Shown piece by piece: positions 7,472-18,600 of a stretch of DNA of 64,000 nt. Below the pieces are notes generated by a model. That model had not been told where the DNA came from, searched no databases, and saw only the letters and a program-made list of their open reading frames with translations. The translations under genes were made by a program, and so were the position numbers. The DNA comes from Rufibacter hautae. GTDB taxonomy: Bacteria; Bacteroidota; Bacteroidia; Cytophagales; Hymenobacteraceae. How positions within the stretch are numbered: the first letter of the stretch is position 1; every line of letters starts with the position of its first letter. The stretch spans positions 930,001 through 994,000 of the forward strand of contig NZ_VKKY01000003.1 in NCBI RefSeq assembly GCF_008271695.1, given 5' to 3'.

Positions 7472-9160
7472 CTAAATATTGTTAAGGACAAATTCAGAAA
7501 TCTTTGCTTTACGTTTAGTAATGTGGTCTTTAGACCAGATATCAGTGGCATCTGCCATCTGCTGGATTTCCCATTGCTGAGCCAGATGCTTGTATGTATC
7601 TCTTTTAATATTGAAAGGTAAATTTCCTATAGAGCAGTTATGGTTTTCAGACAGTAGCAAATAATTACCTATGCAATCAATAAACTGCTTCCTGAATTCT
7701 TCGTCATATTCATTGTATCCACTTGCTGGATTCTCTGTTTGTGGGGCAATATGCTCTAAATGAGGTTTTTTGATACTGTCATACCGTAAAGTGTATCCAC
7801 TTTTCCCTTGGCTACCAAGGTGATTCTCATATTTCCAAAGAAGATGTTTTGCAGTAGAATGTGAGATTTTACCCTGTATAGATTTATTTAATTCAGAGTT
7901 ATTCCAATATGACCACCACCATGATTCATTTGGTACATCCTTCATCCAGTCAATCCTGCCTATGATAGCGTAAACATCTGGGCTTCCCTGTGTGAATTTT
8001 TGATAGACATCATTGAGCCTTGATGCTAAATCAGCCTTGGTTTTTATTAGGCGATGGCGCAGTATGATAGATTCAAGGGAAGCACAAAGATGCCTTAACT
8101 CTTCTTTATCAATGTTAAAGGTATAAGCCTTGATGATGAAAGGAACAGCCAAGCCAATTCCTCCGAGGGTAACCAAAGAATGAATCTCAGAATATATCCT
8201 TTCATCCTTACTGAAGAATGTAGTAAGATGTTCAAAGCTTACAGCTAAAGAGCGGGTGAACTCTTTGATAAATGGTATGGGGTCTCCTTTTGATAGGATG
8301 CCTTCAATTTTATCAGTAGCATTTGCCTCTGAGAGGGAATTGAAATATACTCTCAATGTAAAGAGTAATACATCATCTTCTTTGATTTTGTATTCTATTG
8401 ATGAAATAGATTTATAAATTTTTTCAAATCTTTCTTTAATTTCCTCAATAAGAGCTGGCGTATCATCACCACCATATAGGTGAATATTATACATGAACTC
8501 AGCCTTTATGATTTCCAAATTGGATGGCTTTTTACCTCTGTTGTTCTGGAAAATGAACATCTGGATAGCTTCAGCCTCGTCAGTCACGGGATGGGTAGTA
8601 CACGAAGAATTTTGTACCGCATCTAACATCTTTGTTAGATATTCCTCATTCTTATCAGAAAGGCAAAGGGTGAAATAATCAAAGGCAGAAACAATACGTT
8701 TCGCTGATTCAGTTTCCAGCCCGTTCTTGTCAATCTTTGTATGGTCAACTACATAATCTCTGAATAGTTGCTTGTCATAATCTACGGTGTCAAACCTATA
8801 GAAAGACTTCTTTTTTATCATATAGTCAATTGAATCTTCCTCTGCTTCGGTTAAGCTTCTAAGTGACCTTAATCGTTTGAATAATGCAGAAAGGAATATG
8901 ACTATAGTAGTAAGTCTTTGTTGGCCATCTATTACCCCGTATTCAGTGTCACTAATTTCCTGGAACAAGAAGTGTCCGAAATAGTAAGGTGTTTTGGTAG
9001 AGCTTTTTATGTAATCTTCTAAATCTGAAAGGAAAACATTAGTTTGTTTCAGTTTTTCTCCTGATTCAGTTTCTGTATCCCAAGAGTAGGCTCGTTGGTA
9101 GGTAGGAACAAAAATCTTGTTGCCCATCAAGACCTTTTTGATTGTAGTAGATGTTTCCAT
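7472..9160 (-). CDS. DUF262/DUF1524 (GmrSD-like) nuclease
   Basis: A 562-residue protein. The N-terminal DUF262 domain has the diagnostic DGQQRLTT near residue 79, a ParB-like nucleotide-dependent fold. The C-terminal DUF1524 domain has HLEHIAPQ near residue 470, the His-Cys/HNH-type nuclease signature. This single-chain arrangement is that of GmrSD type IV restriction enzymes, which cut modified (for example glucosylated hydroxymethylcytosine) phage DNA, and of related defence proteins. The modified-base specificity cannot be read from the sequence. It precedes the WYL regulator gene and lies 123 bases after the AAA gene. Confidence 0.85.
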   Translation of the reverse strand: METSTTIKKVLMGNKIFVPTYQRAYSWDTETESGEKLKQTNVFLSDLEDYIKSSTKTPYYFGHFLFQEISDTEYGVIDGQQRLTTIVIFLSALFKRLRSLRSLTEAEEDSIDYMIKKKSFYRFDTVDYDKQLFRDYVVDHTKIDKNGLETESAKRIVSAFDYFTLCLSDKNEEYLTKMLDAVQNSSCTTHPVTDEAEAIQMFIFQNNRGKKPSNLEIIKAEFMYNIHLYGGDDTPALIEEIKERFEKIYKSISSIEYKIKEDDVLLFTLRVYFNSLSEANATDKIEGILSKGDPIPFIKEFTRSLAVSFEHLTTFFSKDERIYSEIHSLVTLGGIGLAVPFIIKAYTFNIDKEELRHLCASLESIILRHRLIKTKADLASRLNDVYQKFTQGSPDVYAIIGRIDWMKDVPNESWWWSYWNNSELNKSIQGKISHSTAKHLLWKYENHLGSQGKSGYTLRYDSIKKPHLEHIAPQTENPASGYNEYDEEFRKQFIDCIGNYLLLSENHNCSIGNLPFNIKRDTYKHLAQQWEIQQMADATDIWSKDHITKRKAKISEFVLNNI

Positions 9161-9283
9161 GTGATAGTGATTTTTTATTAAGGGTTAGAGAAAATAGGAG
9201 AATAGTACTGTTTGCCTTATAAGGTACTTTAGGGGCTATTACGTACTTGAAAGCCTTTTCTAAAAGTATGTATATTTTAAATG

Positions 9284-10432
9284 CTATATACTAAAACCAA
9301 TAAGCTTTTTGCCCAACGAATGCTGGTAGTCAGCTTCTTCATGGTTATAGATGGCAGTCAATGCCATGGGGATTTGAAATGTCACCGATAAACTAAGCTT
9401 CTCGGAAAGAGCATTTGCTTTTTCGGTTTCCAATTCCTTGAATTCGTACCGTGCAATCAGCCTACCTTTCCTTAGCAATGCGCTATCTATCTTGGAGATG
9501 TCTGTGTTAAAAGAGCAAATAATTTGGATGTTTAGGCAGTCTGATAGAAGGCCATCGGAGATATTCAAAAGTGCTGATACCGCTGAGCTTCCATTTCTTT
9601 CTCTGTCTACCACGATGTTTTCCGCATCCTCAATCACGAACACTGAGTTCGGGTTGGCCATCAAGATAGGTAGTAGGTCGGGGTTGGTGATGGCAGTGGC
9701 CATGGAAGGCGGAAGAAAAATAACATTCTTCTTCAGAGAAGACACCAAATAACGGATGTAAGAGGTCTTACCTGTGCCTGGCTTACCGTGCAGCAGGACA
9801 ATACCTTTGTCGTTGTTTTTGGAGAGCCGTTTGAGAATCGTTTGGTGAACATCTTTGAAATCACTGTTATAGTTGTCTTCAATATTCAGTTTAGGCTTTA
9901 AAACCTTAAGTGTTTTTGAGACGATTCCTTTGCTTGATTGTACCAGCACAGATATCTCTGGTTTCCTTCTTTCTTTACGTTTTCTGAATTTGCGGATTCC
10001 CTTGATGATTTCCTCAATCTTGGTGATAGCGGTTTTCCTGAACAGGAACCTTACTACCGAAGAATGCGTGTCAAAGTCTACGAGCAGGTCTTCATATATA
10101 AAGTAGAAGATGTCGTCTAATTCGGCTTTCTTGCCCTGGTTGAAATATATTTTGTTATAGAATGAGTCTTTGACCTCAGTACCATACATTCCATTGAACC
10201 ATGAATTAGCTTTTTTGCAATCTATCTCTATCTCATGGATGATATTGGGGATTGAATTGAAATGAGCAATAAACAAAGCCAACTCATTCAGGTATCCGCA
10301 ATGACGCTCTGCGAACACCTCAGAGATTTTCATCTTTGAAGTTGTCTCTTTAAGGTTAAAACATTCTGGTTTGTAAGTATTTAGGAAATGTCTATTCGGT
10401 TGCATTTGAGTCTTACTATTAATATGCACCAA
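9284..10432 (-). CDS. BCS1-like AAA ATPase
   Basis: A 382-residue protein with about 190 unassigned N-terminal residues and a C-terminal AAA domain: Walker A GKPGTGKTS near residue 219, Walker B-like VFVIEDAE near 260, sensor-1 type CSFNTD, and the arginine-bearing segment LLRKGRLIARYEF. The closest match by eye is the BCS1-like group of AAA proteins. Such ATPases occur in bacterial defence operons as partners of membrane or nuclease effectors. It lies 62 bases after the coiled-coil membrane protein gene and shares its strand with the RecQ-like gene, so the three may form one system. Confidence 0.75.
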   Translation of the reverse strand: MVHINSKTQMQPNRHFLNTYKPECFNLKETTSKMKISEVFAERHCGYLNELALFIAHFNSIPNIIHEIEIDCKKANSWFNGMYGTEVKDSFYNKIYFNQGKKAELDDIFYFIYEDLLVDFDTHSSVVRFLFRKTAITKIEEIIKGIRKFRKRKERRKPEISVLVQSSKGIVSKTLKVLKPKLNIEDNYNSDFKDVHQTILKRLSKNNDKGIVLLHGKPGTGKTSYIRYLVSSLKKNVIFLPPSMATAITNPDLLPILMANPNSVFVIEDAENIVVDRERNGSSAVSALLNISDGLLSDCLNIQIICSFNTDISKIDSALLRKGRLIARYEFKELETEKANALSEKLSLSVTFQIPMALTAIYNHEEADYQHSLGKKLIGFSI

Positions 10433-10494
10433 AAGTAAGATATCAGAACGCCAAAGTATGTCGCTATGAATCTGTATAATATATATTATTCATT

Positions 10495-11202
10495 TTAAAG
10501 AAGGTAAGCCAAAGCAGCTAAGCTAAGTATACTTCCAACTACACCAATGGTGGAAAGAGTAGCTATAAGCAGATATTTTTGAAGTTTTAAGCCTTTTTCA
10601 GTTTTTATCTCCTGCTTGCGGAAATTATCCTGTAGAATTGAGATTGATTCTTTTAAACTTTTGTGTTGAGAAGTAGATTGCTGGTTTATACCCGTTATCT
10701 TTTCTAATATTTCTATTCTGGTTGTTTCAAGCTTTTCTGATATTTTTAGGCTGTTCGAATCTTGTGTTTTTCTGAATGATGAAGCCTGTTCAATGAAGGC
10801 ATTATTCAACTCAAATTTTAAATTACCTATTCTATCTACACAGTCTTCGAAAACTTCCTTGACATCTAAGAAATTAGTATGAAACTCTTCCTTAGTGATA
10901 TTCTTATAATCACTAAATGCTTCACCTATATGGGATGAAAGCTTTTTTGCCTCATTGTCCATCTGCTGTACAGAAGCTTCTAATTTTGAAAGAAGGTCCT
11001 CAATCTTAGCAGATTTAAGCTTCATATCAGCTTCTAACGTTTCCGTATATTCCTGAGAACTTCTAATAAAGGCATCAACCTCAGCTATTACACGGTTAGC
11101 GTTGCCAGTATTTGTAGAGGTAAGTTCGTTTATGCTCTTAAGCCTTTCTAACTGCTCAATTAGATTTTCAAATTCTTCTTGTACTTGGATGGTAGCCTCC
11201 AT
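10495..11202 (-). CDS. Coiled-coil protein with a C-terminal membrane anchor
   Basis: A 235-residue protein. Residues about 5-205 are a nearly continuous heptad-type coiled coil rich in E, K, Q and S. Residues about 212-234 form one hydrophobic helix (LLIATLSTIGVVGSILSL), giving a tail-anchored membrane protein. The ATG is separated by a single base from the stop of the RecQ-like gene, so expression is almost certainly coupled. The architecture suits a membrane sensor or effector working with the helicase and perhaps the AAA protein downstream. I know no named family for it. Confidence 0.7.
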   Translation of the reverse strand: MEATIQVQEEFENLIEQLERLKSINELTSTNTGNANRVIAEVDAFIRSSQEYTETLEADMKLKSAKIEDLLSKLEASVQQMDNEAKKLSSHIGEAFSDYKNITKEEFHTNFLDVKEVFEDCVDRIGNLKFELNNAFIEQASSFRKTQDSNSLKISEKLETTRIEILEKITGINQQSTSQHKSLKESISILQDNFRKQEIKTEKGLKLQKYLLIATLSTIGVVGSILSLAALAYLL

Positions 11203-11203
11203 T

Positions 11204-14200
11204 TCAGGATATTTTGTTTAAATATGAATTTAGTCTAAAAACAGTTCTGTTAAGTAGCAATTCGTCTGTTAACGGTGCTATAAGTGGTTGGATGGCAGGA
11301 TTTATGTCCAATACTTTGTTATTGAAAATTTGAATTAGGTGCTTAACAGATGCCCAATCTTCAATTTGCAGCAATCTTTTGAATCCCTTTCTGTAAAGCT
11401 GGATGGCTTGACTTACCAATGGGCGGGTATTTGACATCTCAATAGAATCAGTCTCTTTAGTATCTAAAGCAAACAGACTGTAAGATGTAAGTAAGTCTAT
11501 ACTGGCATTTTCTTCTGTCATTGAAATACGAAGGTTTGCGCATGCTCCACGTAGGTGCTTAGCATTATCAATCTCACCGCCAAGCCCATCTGGTGGTTCT
11601 GAAATATAATCTAAGTATTTCCTTACAATCGCTGTACTTTCCAATTTTCCACCATCAGTATCCTTTGGTAAAAAGTCTATTCTGGCATACTTAGATGTGA
11701 AGTAGTAGATAATATTATCTCTGAAAGCTTTATCTCCTTGCTCAAAGCCAATGTTACACAACCCTTGCATATAATCTATCGAAAGCTTTCTCTTTTCAGA
11801 AATGACTTTGTCAATAAATTCTATCAAAGTGTAAAGTACCTTTTCTAAAATTGAGTCTTCTTCACTGTCCTCCACTTTCGCCATCCACTCATTTGTAGAT
11901 TGATTGCCCAAATACCGTTTTAAATAAGTCCTAAAATGTTTCTTGTACTCATTCTCGGTCTTGGCTTTAAATCTTACTTCTATAAAACTACCTACATAAT
12001 CAATGACATAATCATCTATGATACCAGCCAATGACAACCTGTAAATAGCTCTTTGTGTATCAGCAGAGTTCCTGATGTTGTAGTAGTTGTCCTTTAAATA
12101 GCTAATAGTATTTGGGTTAAGACTTAACTCTTGGGTGAAAGCAGTAAACTTTCCATACTGATACCTCAAGTTTTCTATGAAGTCGAATTCGCTTGAACTG
12201 AAATTATAAGCAGCCCTTATAATCACTTCTTCAAATTCTTTATAGCCAACACCTACCAGCACATCTTTCATTTTGGTGATGGTGTCATTTGCAAAGCCTA
12301 TTTTAAGACTGTAACTTTCCTTTTGCTCACTTTGCAAAAGTGTTTTAATGCCATCAGTAGATTTTGTGTTCAACCACTCAAAGTAGTTTCTATTAGGTAC
12401 TTCCTTTTGAATTATGCTTTTAGCAAAATCCAAAATTTCATTTGCCTTGCTAATATCAAAGTTTTTTACTGCGTCAGGATAGCTTTTTAAAGCTCTTTCC
12501 AAATCAATATTCCCAATCGTGATTCTTTTAGACTGGTCATCTTTCCATGGGCCATTAACATAGATATACCTGTCTTTGTAAAGCTTCATAGAACCAACTT
12601 CTGGAAACTTATCCTGAACCTGCCGCTTTAGAACATTCACATAAAAGTTGTCTTCATATTTAACTTCTTCTAACAGTTCATTTATGATTTGCTTTTCTCG
12701 TTCAACCCCTTTGAAAGCGTTTCGGTAGAAGTCGTAATTGGTTTGGATGTCAGAAGGGTGGTATACAATAGAACAGATAGATGGGTATCCATCTCTTCCT
12801 GCTCTGCCTGCTTCCTGGTAGAAGCTTTCAACCGAATTAGGGAAGGAGTAATGGATTGAATACCTTATGTTGGGTTTGTCTATACCCATGCCAAAGGCTT
12901 TGGTAGCTATCATCAGATTTGACTTGTTCCTGATGAAATCATCCTGGTTCTGGTAAGACAGTTCTGCTTGACTCTCTATGCGGCTATCCTTAATGGTATC
13001 ATCATCCGAGCCACCAAAGAAGGTACCTGTTTTTAAATAGGTGAATTTCTTAAGGTAATCGTTAAGAGAAATAACACCATTAGCGAGCTTATTAGATTTG
13101 GTTGGGCAGAAGATTACCCCAGCATTCTGGTATCTGTCATTTGATAAATGGAAGAAATTTTCCTTTGGCTCAAAATATCCATAAGCATTTTCATGCTTCT
13201 TTATCTTTTCGGGTAGCTGTTCTATAGTTCTCTTGATGATAGGATACTTTAGTTCACCTAACGCTTTTTCACGTTGCCAGTACTCCATATCCTCGTGAAT
13301 AGGAGAATCTACTTTTAGTATTTCAAAGTTCAGTTCCTTTCTATCAATAGCTTCCGCTGGCAAGCTAACTATGGCATTTTCTGATATATCCAACTCTCTT
13401 TGCACATCCGCCAACACATCGAAAGAAGCCGTTGCGGTTAATCCGTATAGCGTCAGATTGCCGCTTTTGGATATACAAAATCTTTTAAGGTTTTGGGCGA
13501 GTTTTAAATAGGTATGTCTAAAATCATGACCCCATTCTGATACGCAATGCGCTTCATCAATTACAGCATAACTGTAATACACTCCGTTATTTTTGCAGCT
13601 GTATAGTGAATTTCTAAATACCTCAATCTGAAAGCGTTCAGGTGAGACGAAAAGAATCAAAAATTTACTTTCAGTAAGCATTTCAATGTTCTTCTGTCTT
13701 TCGTCCTTAGTATTGAAAGAGTTGATATAGGCTGTTTTTGTAATGCCGTTCTCATTCAGCTTATCATATTGGTCTTTCATCAAAGAATTGATTGGGTCAA
13801 CGACAATGGTGACCCCAGGGTGCAGTATAGCACAGATTTGGTAAGTAAGGGATTTACCACCACCAGTTGGAAGTAGCCCAATTACATCTTTACCCTGAAT
13901 AGCTCTGTTGATAATGGCTTCCTGACCTGCCCTAAAATTGGTTTTCCTGAATATGTTATTCAGGAAGTATAACAGTCCATTTTCCTGCTTTTTGGTTTTA
14001 TATTGAAAGTGCTGTGTGTATTTACTGTCAACTTCCTGCTCTATTACTTTACCTAAGGCAGCATAATTAATCCGCCTATCTGTTAGTACCTTATCATGAT
14101 AATCCTTTTCTGTGTCATGGGCAACAAAGCTGGTAACCACTTTACAAGCTTTATCTTCTGCATTTGTGCTAATAAGTATTGCACCAGCACCTGGCTCAAT

Positions 14201-14821
14201 CAATGGTATTTTAGCTTCGTTTGTGTGTGCCAGCGAATTGAGTGCTGTAAATAAGTCGTTTAAGTCTTTAGTGATTGCATTAGATAGATATGGTTGAATG
14301 CCTTTTATTTGGACATTTACTACTCTATCATACTCACCATCAAGAAGTGCTAATAAAATGGTAGTTTGTATCTGGGCGGCAACAATGAGGTCTGTTAATA
14401 CTTGATATAGAGCCAAGTATTTTGAGCCGAGTTCAACAACATCTTCTTTTGAATATGTGTTAAAATGGGTTAGAAGATGACATGCAGTCACTTTCTCTAA
14501 ATTTTCAAAGAAAGAATCATCAAACTTAGCTGATATTATTCCTCTATCTTTTTGAAATCCTAAGAAAGCTCCCTGGAAGTGGGTCTCTGCAATTGATGTA
14601 CTTAGACTTATAGAAGCTCTTGCTGGTATACCTCTGGTTATGATGTTCCAAGCTACTTTCAATAAGGGCGCTGCATCATCATAGTTGATAAAATCGGGTA
14701 GATTAGATATAGTGAAGTATTGGTAATCTGCATAGAACTTGCTTAGAATATCATCGCCTACTATTTGACGTAGCCGTTCATTAAGTTCGTCAACATAATA
14801 TCCTGCACGGAAAACGGTCAT
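11204..14821 (-). CDS. Large RecQ-like helicase with extra N- and C-terminal domains
   Basis: A 1205-residue protein. The helicase core (about 285-700) has Walker A PTGGGKSLTYQ near residue 320, the RecQ-type motif VIDEAHCVSEWGHDFR near 423 and motif VI QEAGRAGRDG near 673. Ordinary RecQ proteins are about 600-700 residues. Here about 285 residues precede the core, and about 500 follow it that show neither an obvious zinc-binding nor an HRDC domain. It is therefore probably a specialised defence helicase and not housekeeping RecQ. It is followed, one base away, by the coiled-coil membrane protein gene, and preceded at 71 bases by the metallopeptidase of the type I operon. Confidence 0.75.
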   Translation of the reverse strand: MTVFRAGYYVDELNERLRQIVGDDILSKFYADYQYFTISNLPDFINYDDAAPLLKVAWNIITRGIPARASISLSTSIAETHFQGAFLGFQKDRGIISAKFDDSFFENLEKVTACHLLTHFNTYSKEDVVELGSKYLALYQVLTDLIVAAQIQTTILLALLDGEYDRVVNVQIKGIQPYLSNAITKDLNDLFTALNSLAHTNEAKIPLIEPGAGAILISTNAEDKACKVVTSFVAHDTEKDYHDKVLTDRRINYAALGKVIEQEVDSKYTQHFQYKTKKQENGLLYFLNNIFRKTNFRAGQEAIINRAIQGKDVIGLLPTGGGKSLTYQICAILHPGVTIVVDPINSLMKDQYDKLNENGITKTAYINSFNTKDERQKNIEMLTESKFLILFVSPERFQIEVFRNSLYSCKNNGVYYSYAVIDEAHCVSEWGHDFRHTYLKLAQNLKRFCISKSGNLTLYGLTATASFDVLADVQRELDISENAIVSLPAEAIDRKELNFEILKVDSPIHEDMEYWQREKALGELKYPIIKRTIEQLPEKIKKHENAYGYFEPKENFFHLSNDRYQNAGVIFCPTKSNKLANGVISLNDYLKKFTYLKTGTFFGGSDDDTIKDSRIESQAELSYQNQDDFIRNKSNLMIATKAFGMGIDKPNIRYSIHYSFPNSVESFYQEAGRAGRDGYPSICSIVYHPSDIQTNYDFYRNAFKGVEREKQIINELLEEVKYEDNFYVNVLKRQVQDKFPEVGSMKLYKDRYIYVNGPWKDDQSKRITIGNIDLERALKSYPDAVKNFDISKANEILDFAKSIIQKEVPNRNYFEWLNTKSTDGIKTLLQSEQKESYSLKIGFANDTITKMKDVLVGVGYKEFEEVIIRAAYNFSSSEFDFIENLRYQYGKFTAFTQELSLNPNTISYLKDNYYNIRNSADTQRAIYRLSLAGIIDDYVIDYVGSFIEVRFKAKTENEYKKHFRTYLKRYLGNQSTNEWMAKVEDSEEDSILEKVLYTLIEFIDKVISEKRKLSIDYMQGLCNIGFEQGDKAFRDNIIYYFTSKYARIDFLPKDTDGGKLESTAIVRKYLDYISEPPDGLGGEIDNAKHLRGACANLRISMTEENASIDLLTSYSLFALDTKETDSIEMSNTRPLVSQAIQLYRKGFKRLLQIEDWASVKHLIQIFNNKVLDINPAIQPLIAPLTDELLLNRTVFRLNSYLNKIS

Positions 14822-14892
14822 GGCTAATTGAATAGAAGTTTGTCTTATAGTAAGCTTTAATTGCTGTTAGTTCTAAGTGAAAGCAAGGTAAA

Positions 14893-15621
14893 TTAATAAC
14901 CCCAATCACTATGCGACACAGGTAAACGGTTCAGTTCATCTCGGTGCTGCCGCCAGTTGGGCATGAATTGGTTCATATAAGCCATGAACTGGTTGTTATG
15001 GTGGCGTTCCAATAGATGCACCAGTTCATGGACGATGATGTATTCCAGGCAGGATTTGGGCTTCTTAGCCAACTGAAGGTTCAACCAGATACGCTTGTCG
15101 TCGATGTTGCAGGCTCCCCACTTGGTCTTCATCTGCTTAACACCCCAACTATTGGCTTTCACGCCAATCGCCTTTTCCCACTTCTCCATAAGCTCAGGAA
15201 CATTAGCCTTCAATTGCTTGCGATACCACTCTTTCAGCACCTTGGCCTTCTCTTCTCGGCTTGACCCAGGTCTTACATAAAGGTTGATTTGGCGGTTATT
15301 CTTGAACTCTACCTTGTTAAAACCATCTCGTTCAATCACGTTCAGTAGGTAACGCTGGCCGAAAAGGTAATGGCTCTCGCCAGAGATGTACTCCCTTAGT
15401 GTCTCCCGTTCTTGATTCTGGAAGTTTTTGATATGCTTCTTTATCCAGCCGAGCTTGGAAATGGCAAAGAGCCTGATAACCTCACTGTCTGTATGCGATG
15501 GTGCTGCCAATCGAACCCTACCTGTTGGCGGGTAAACCGCCAAGTGCATGTTCTTTATTTCTTTTCGTATTATGTCTACCTCTATGTTTGCTATCTGAAT
15601 CGTTTCCTGATTAGTACTCAT
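14893..15621 (-). CDS. YgjP-type (DUF45/M48) metallopeptidase of the type I R-M operon
   Basis: A 242-residue protein with the zinc protease motif HELVH followed by LLERHHNNQF near the C terminus (about residues 198-212) and the upstream WGACN region typical of YgjP/DUF45 proteins. Genes of this family are often found next to hsdR. Its start lies within the last 11 bases of hsdR, so it is translated from the same message. In such operons it is thought to process or regulate the restriction complex, but its substrate is unknown. Confidence 0.85.
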   Translation of the reverse strand: MSTNQETIQIANIEVDIIRKEIKNMHLAVYPPTGRVRLAAPSHTDSEVIRLFAISKLGWIKKHIKNFQNQERETLREYISGESHYLFGQRYLLNVIERDGFNKVEFKNNRQINLYVRPGSSREEKAKVLKEWYRKQLKANVPELMEKWEKAIGVKANSWGVKQMKTKWGACNIDDKRIWLNLQLAKKPKSCLEYIIVHELVHLLERHHNNQFMAYMNQFMPNWRQHRDELNRLPVSHSDWGY

Positions 15622-18600
15622 TCTGTGCTTTGATGATTTCCATTAGTGCCTTCGTCTTCTCTTCATCCTTAAGTATTGCCTTTACTGCCAGCATCAGCTT
15701 CTTTTCTTTCATGAAGTGTTCTCGCCAATCATCAAGTTTGTTAGCCTGAATCACACTGTCCACCGCCAGAGCCAGTACTTCGTCTTTGTCCAGGTTATCG
15801 TACAAAGCACGTTTGGCATTGGTAGTAAGGGAAGAAGGGTAGTCAGAACCCTTAGAAGATTGCTCCACTTGCCCCGCCAGCTTAGCTATCTTTTCAAGAT
15901 ATTCTTTGTAGGCAATGACTGCTTCTTTCCTTTGCTTTATGAGTTCATCCAGCAATGCTGACATCTTCTCATAATATTTTGGGTTCGCATCAGACTTCTC
16001 GATAATCGCCTTCCGCATGTTGTTCTCGATGGTTTCCGCCATCGCTTCCTGCTTCTTCTTATCATTTTTCTTGTACTCACCTTCATCCTCGTTCACCTGA
16101 AGGATAAGCTGCACCAGCGATTTGTTTTCGAAGTCAGATATCTTCTTGCTGCTGTTGGCGGACAGGTACATGTCCATCAACTGGCGCATTCCTGGCTCAA
16201 AGCGTTTCATGTCTAAGTAATCACCGCTGGCGTTCTTGATGGTATCCCGCAGGTCAGAGTAGTATTTTACATCCTCCCTGATTTTATGCGCTTGCTCTGC
16301 TGTGTAGCCTGCCTTCTCCATCTCATTAGCGATGTTTACATAGGCTCGCATCAGCGTGGCAGTGGCTTTATAGAGAGCAACACGCTTTTCTTCGGTATTC
16401 CTTAAATCATCTCGGTTCTCGGTGTTGCCGCAGAAGAAACGGATGAAGGTCGGCTCGTCTTTCGGGAAAACGGGTTCACACATGGCTTTAACCGCCTCCA
16501 AGGCAGTGTCCAAGTCTTCTCGGCTTTTTTCCAGACGGTCAACCAGCAAACCTTTCACATCATCTGAATCATAATCATCCAATGCACCCGAGGTATAGTC
16601 TTTGATGGACTTTTTAAGGCTCTTGAACAGGTCTTTGTAGTCAATGATGTAACCGTAGTCCTTATCTTCTGTATCGACTCTGTTCACCCTACAGATGGCT
16701 TGGAACAAGCCGTGGTCTTGCATGCTCTTGTCAATGTAGAGATAGGAGGCTGACGGTGCATCAAAACCTGTCAGCAATTTATCAACCACAATGAGCAGCT
16801 TCATCTTTGCAGGTTCTTTCTTGAACTTAGTTTTAACCTCGTCCTCAAATACATCTGGTGCCTTACCGTTAAGCATTTTCTGGTAGACTTCGTATTGCAA
16901 CAGCTTGTCGGTAGGGGAGCCTTCGCCCGTTTCTTCGCCTTTTATATCGGCTGCCGTGGGATTATAGGAGGTGATGATGGCGCACTCTTTGAAGCCCACG
17001 CTCTGGAACAGTTCATAGTACTTGCATGCTTGGTAGATGCTGCCAGATACCAGCATGGCATTGCCTTCACCGCTATTAAGGCGTGGTTTTGTTTTAAAGT
17101 CTTTGACGATGTCATATACTATTCTTTCAAGCCTTGACTTGGAGCCAAGCACCTTTTGCATAGTACCCCACTTCTTTTTTAGCTCCACCTTTGCAACATC
17201 AGTCAAGCCTTTGGTTTCTGCGTCAAACCACTCGTCTATGCTTTGCTGGTCGGTCACGAACTGCTCCACGTCACGGGCTTCGTACAGCAAGTCCAGTACC
17301 ACACCATCCTCTACGGCTTCATCAAACTTGTATGGGTTGCCGATGTAGGGACCGAATATCTCAATGCTTCTCTGCTTGTCTTTTCTGAGCAGGGGAGTAC
17401 CCGTGAAACCGATGAACATGGCATCAGGAAGTATGGCTTTCATGGCATCATGCAGCTTACCCGATTGTGTGCGATGGCATTCATCTACGAACACGTAGAC
17501 ATCGCCTTTGGCTTTGAAGTCCTGCGCTAAGTTTTGTTTAAGTTCCTCGATGTAGGAGTTGATGTCACCTTCTTCTGACTGCCGACCGAACTTATGCACC
17601 AGGCTACAGATTAGCCATGGTTCCTTTTCGTTCAGCACACGGAGCAGGTCTTTGCCGCTGGTGGTGCGGTAGATGTTCTCGTCCACCCCCAGAAAGAGCT
17701 TCTGTATCTGGTCGTCCAACTCGTCTCGGTCGGTGATGATAAGCACACGGCTGTCCTTTACGTTCTCCCGAATCCACTTGGTGAGCCATACCATGGTAAG
17801 GCTCTTGCCGCTGCCCTGCGTGTGCCAGATGATACCGCCTTCTCGTTCATGCACGTGCTGTTGCGCAGCTTTTATGCCGAAAAATTGGTTGGGGCGGCAA
17901 AGTTTTTTTATGCCGCCATCGAACACCACGAAGTCGTGAATCAGTTCTAACAGTCGTTCCTTTGCGCATAGCACCGATAGATGTTTGTCCAGCAGGTAAT
18001 CATACTGCTTGTCGCTTTCCTCTTTCCAGCTTAGGTAGTATTTCTCTGGTGTTTCTATGGTGCCGTAGCGCAACCCCTGCGTATCATTACCCGCCAGCAC
18101 CAACTGCATGGTGGTGAAGAAACGCTGAATGAACTCGGGCTTCTGATTGTCAAGGTTCTGGCGTATACCCTGCGTGACACCGCACTTGCTGCGCTTCAGT
18201 TCCAGCACGCCAAGTGCAATGCCGTTGACGTAGATAACGATATCTGGTCGTTTATTATGCTTGCCTTTCACCGTTACCTCTTCGGCAATGGCAAAATGGT
18301 TCTTGTGTGGTTCTTTCCAGTTGATTAACCAAACCGTATCCTTGTTTTTGCCTACTTCCTCTTTGGCGGATACACCATACCGTAGCATGGTGTAGACTTC
18401 TTTATTGGCAGTATACAAACCGTTTGTAAGGTCTGAGGCGGCTTTGGTAAAGATGTCTATGGCTTTGTTTGCCAACGTAGCCGAATAGCCCTGCTGCATC
18501 GTTAGGAAATTGAACAGCAACCCCGTTTCTATGGGTTGTGTGCGCTCTTCCTTTTCCCAATCACCTAAATAGGTGTAGCCAAGCCCCTGCTGAAACAGTG

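Noticed and set aside
11204-14821. Housekeeping RecQ
   Set aside because: The extra 285 N-terminal and 500 C-terminal residues, the lack of an HRDC domain, and its place in a defence block speak against it.
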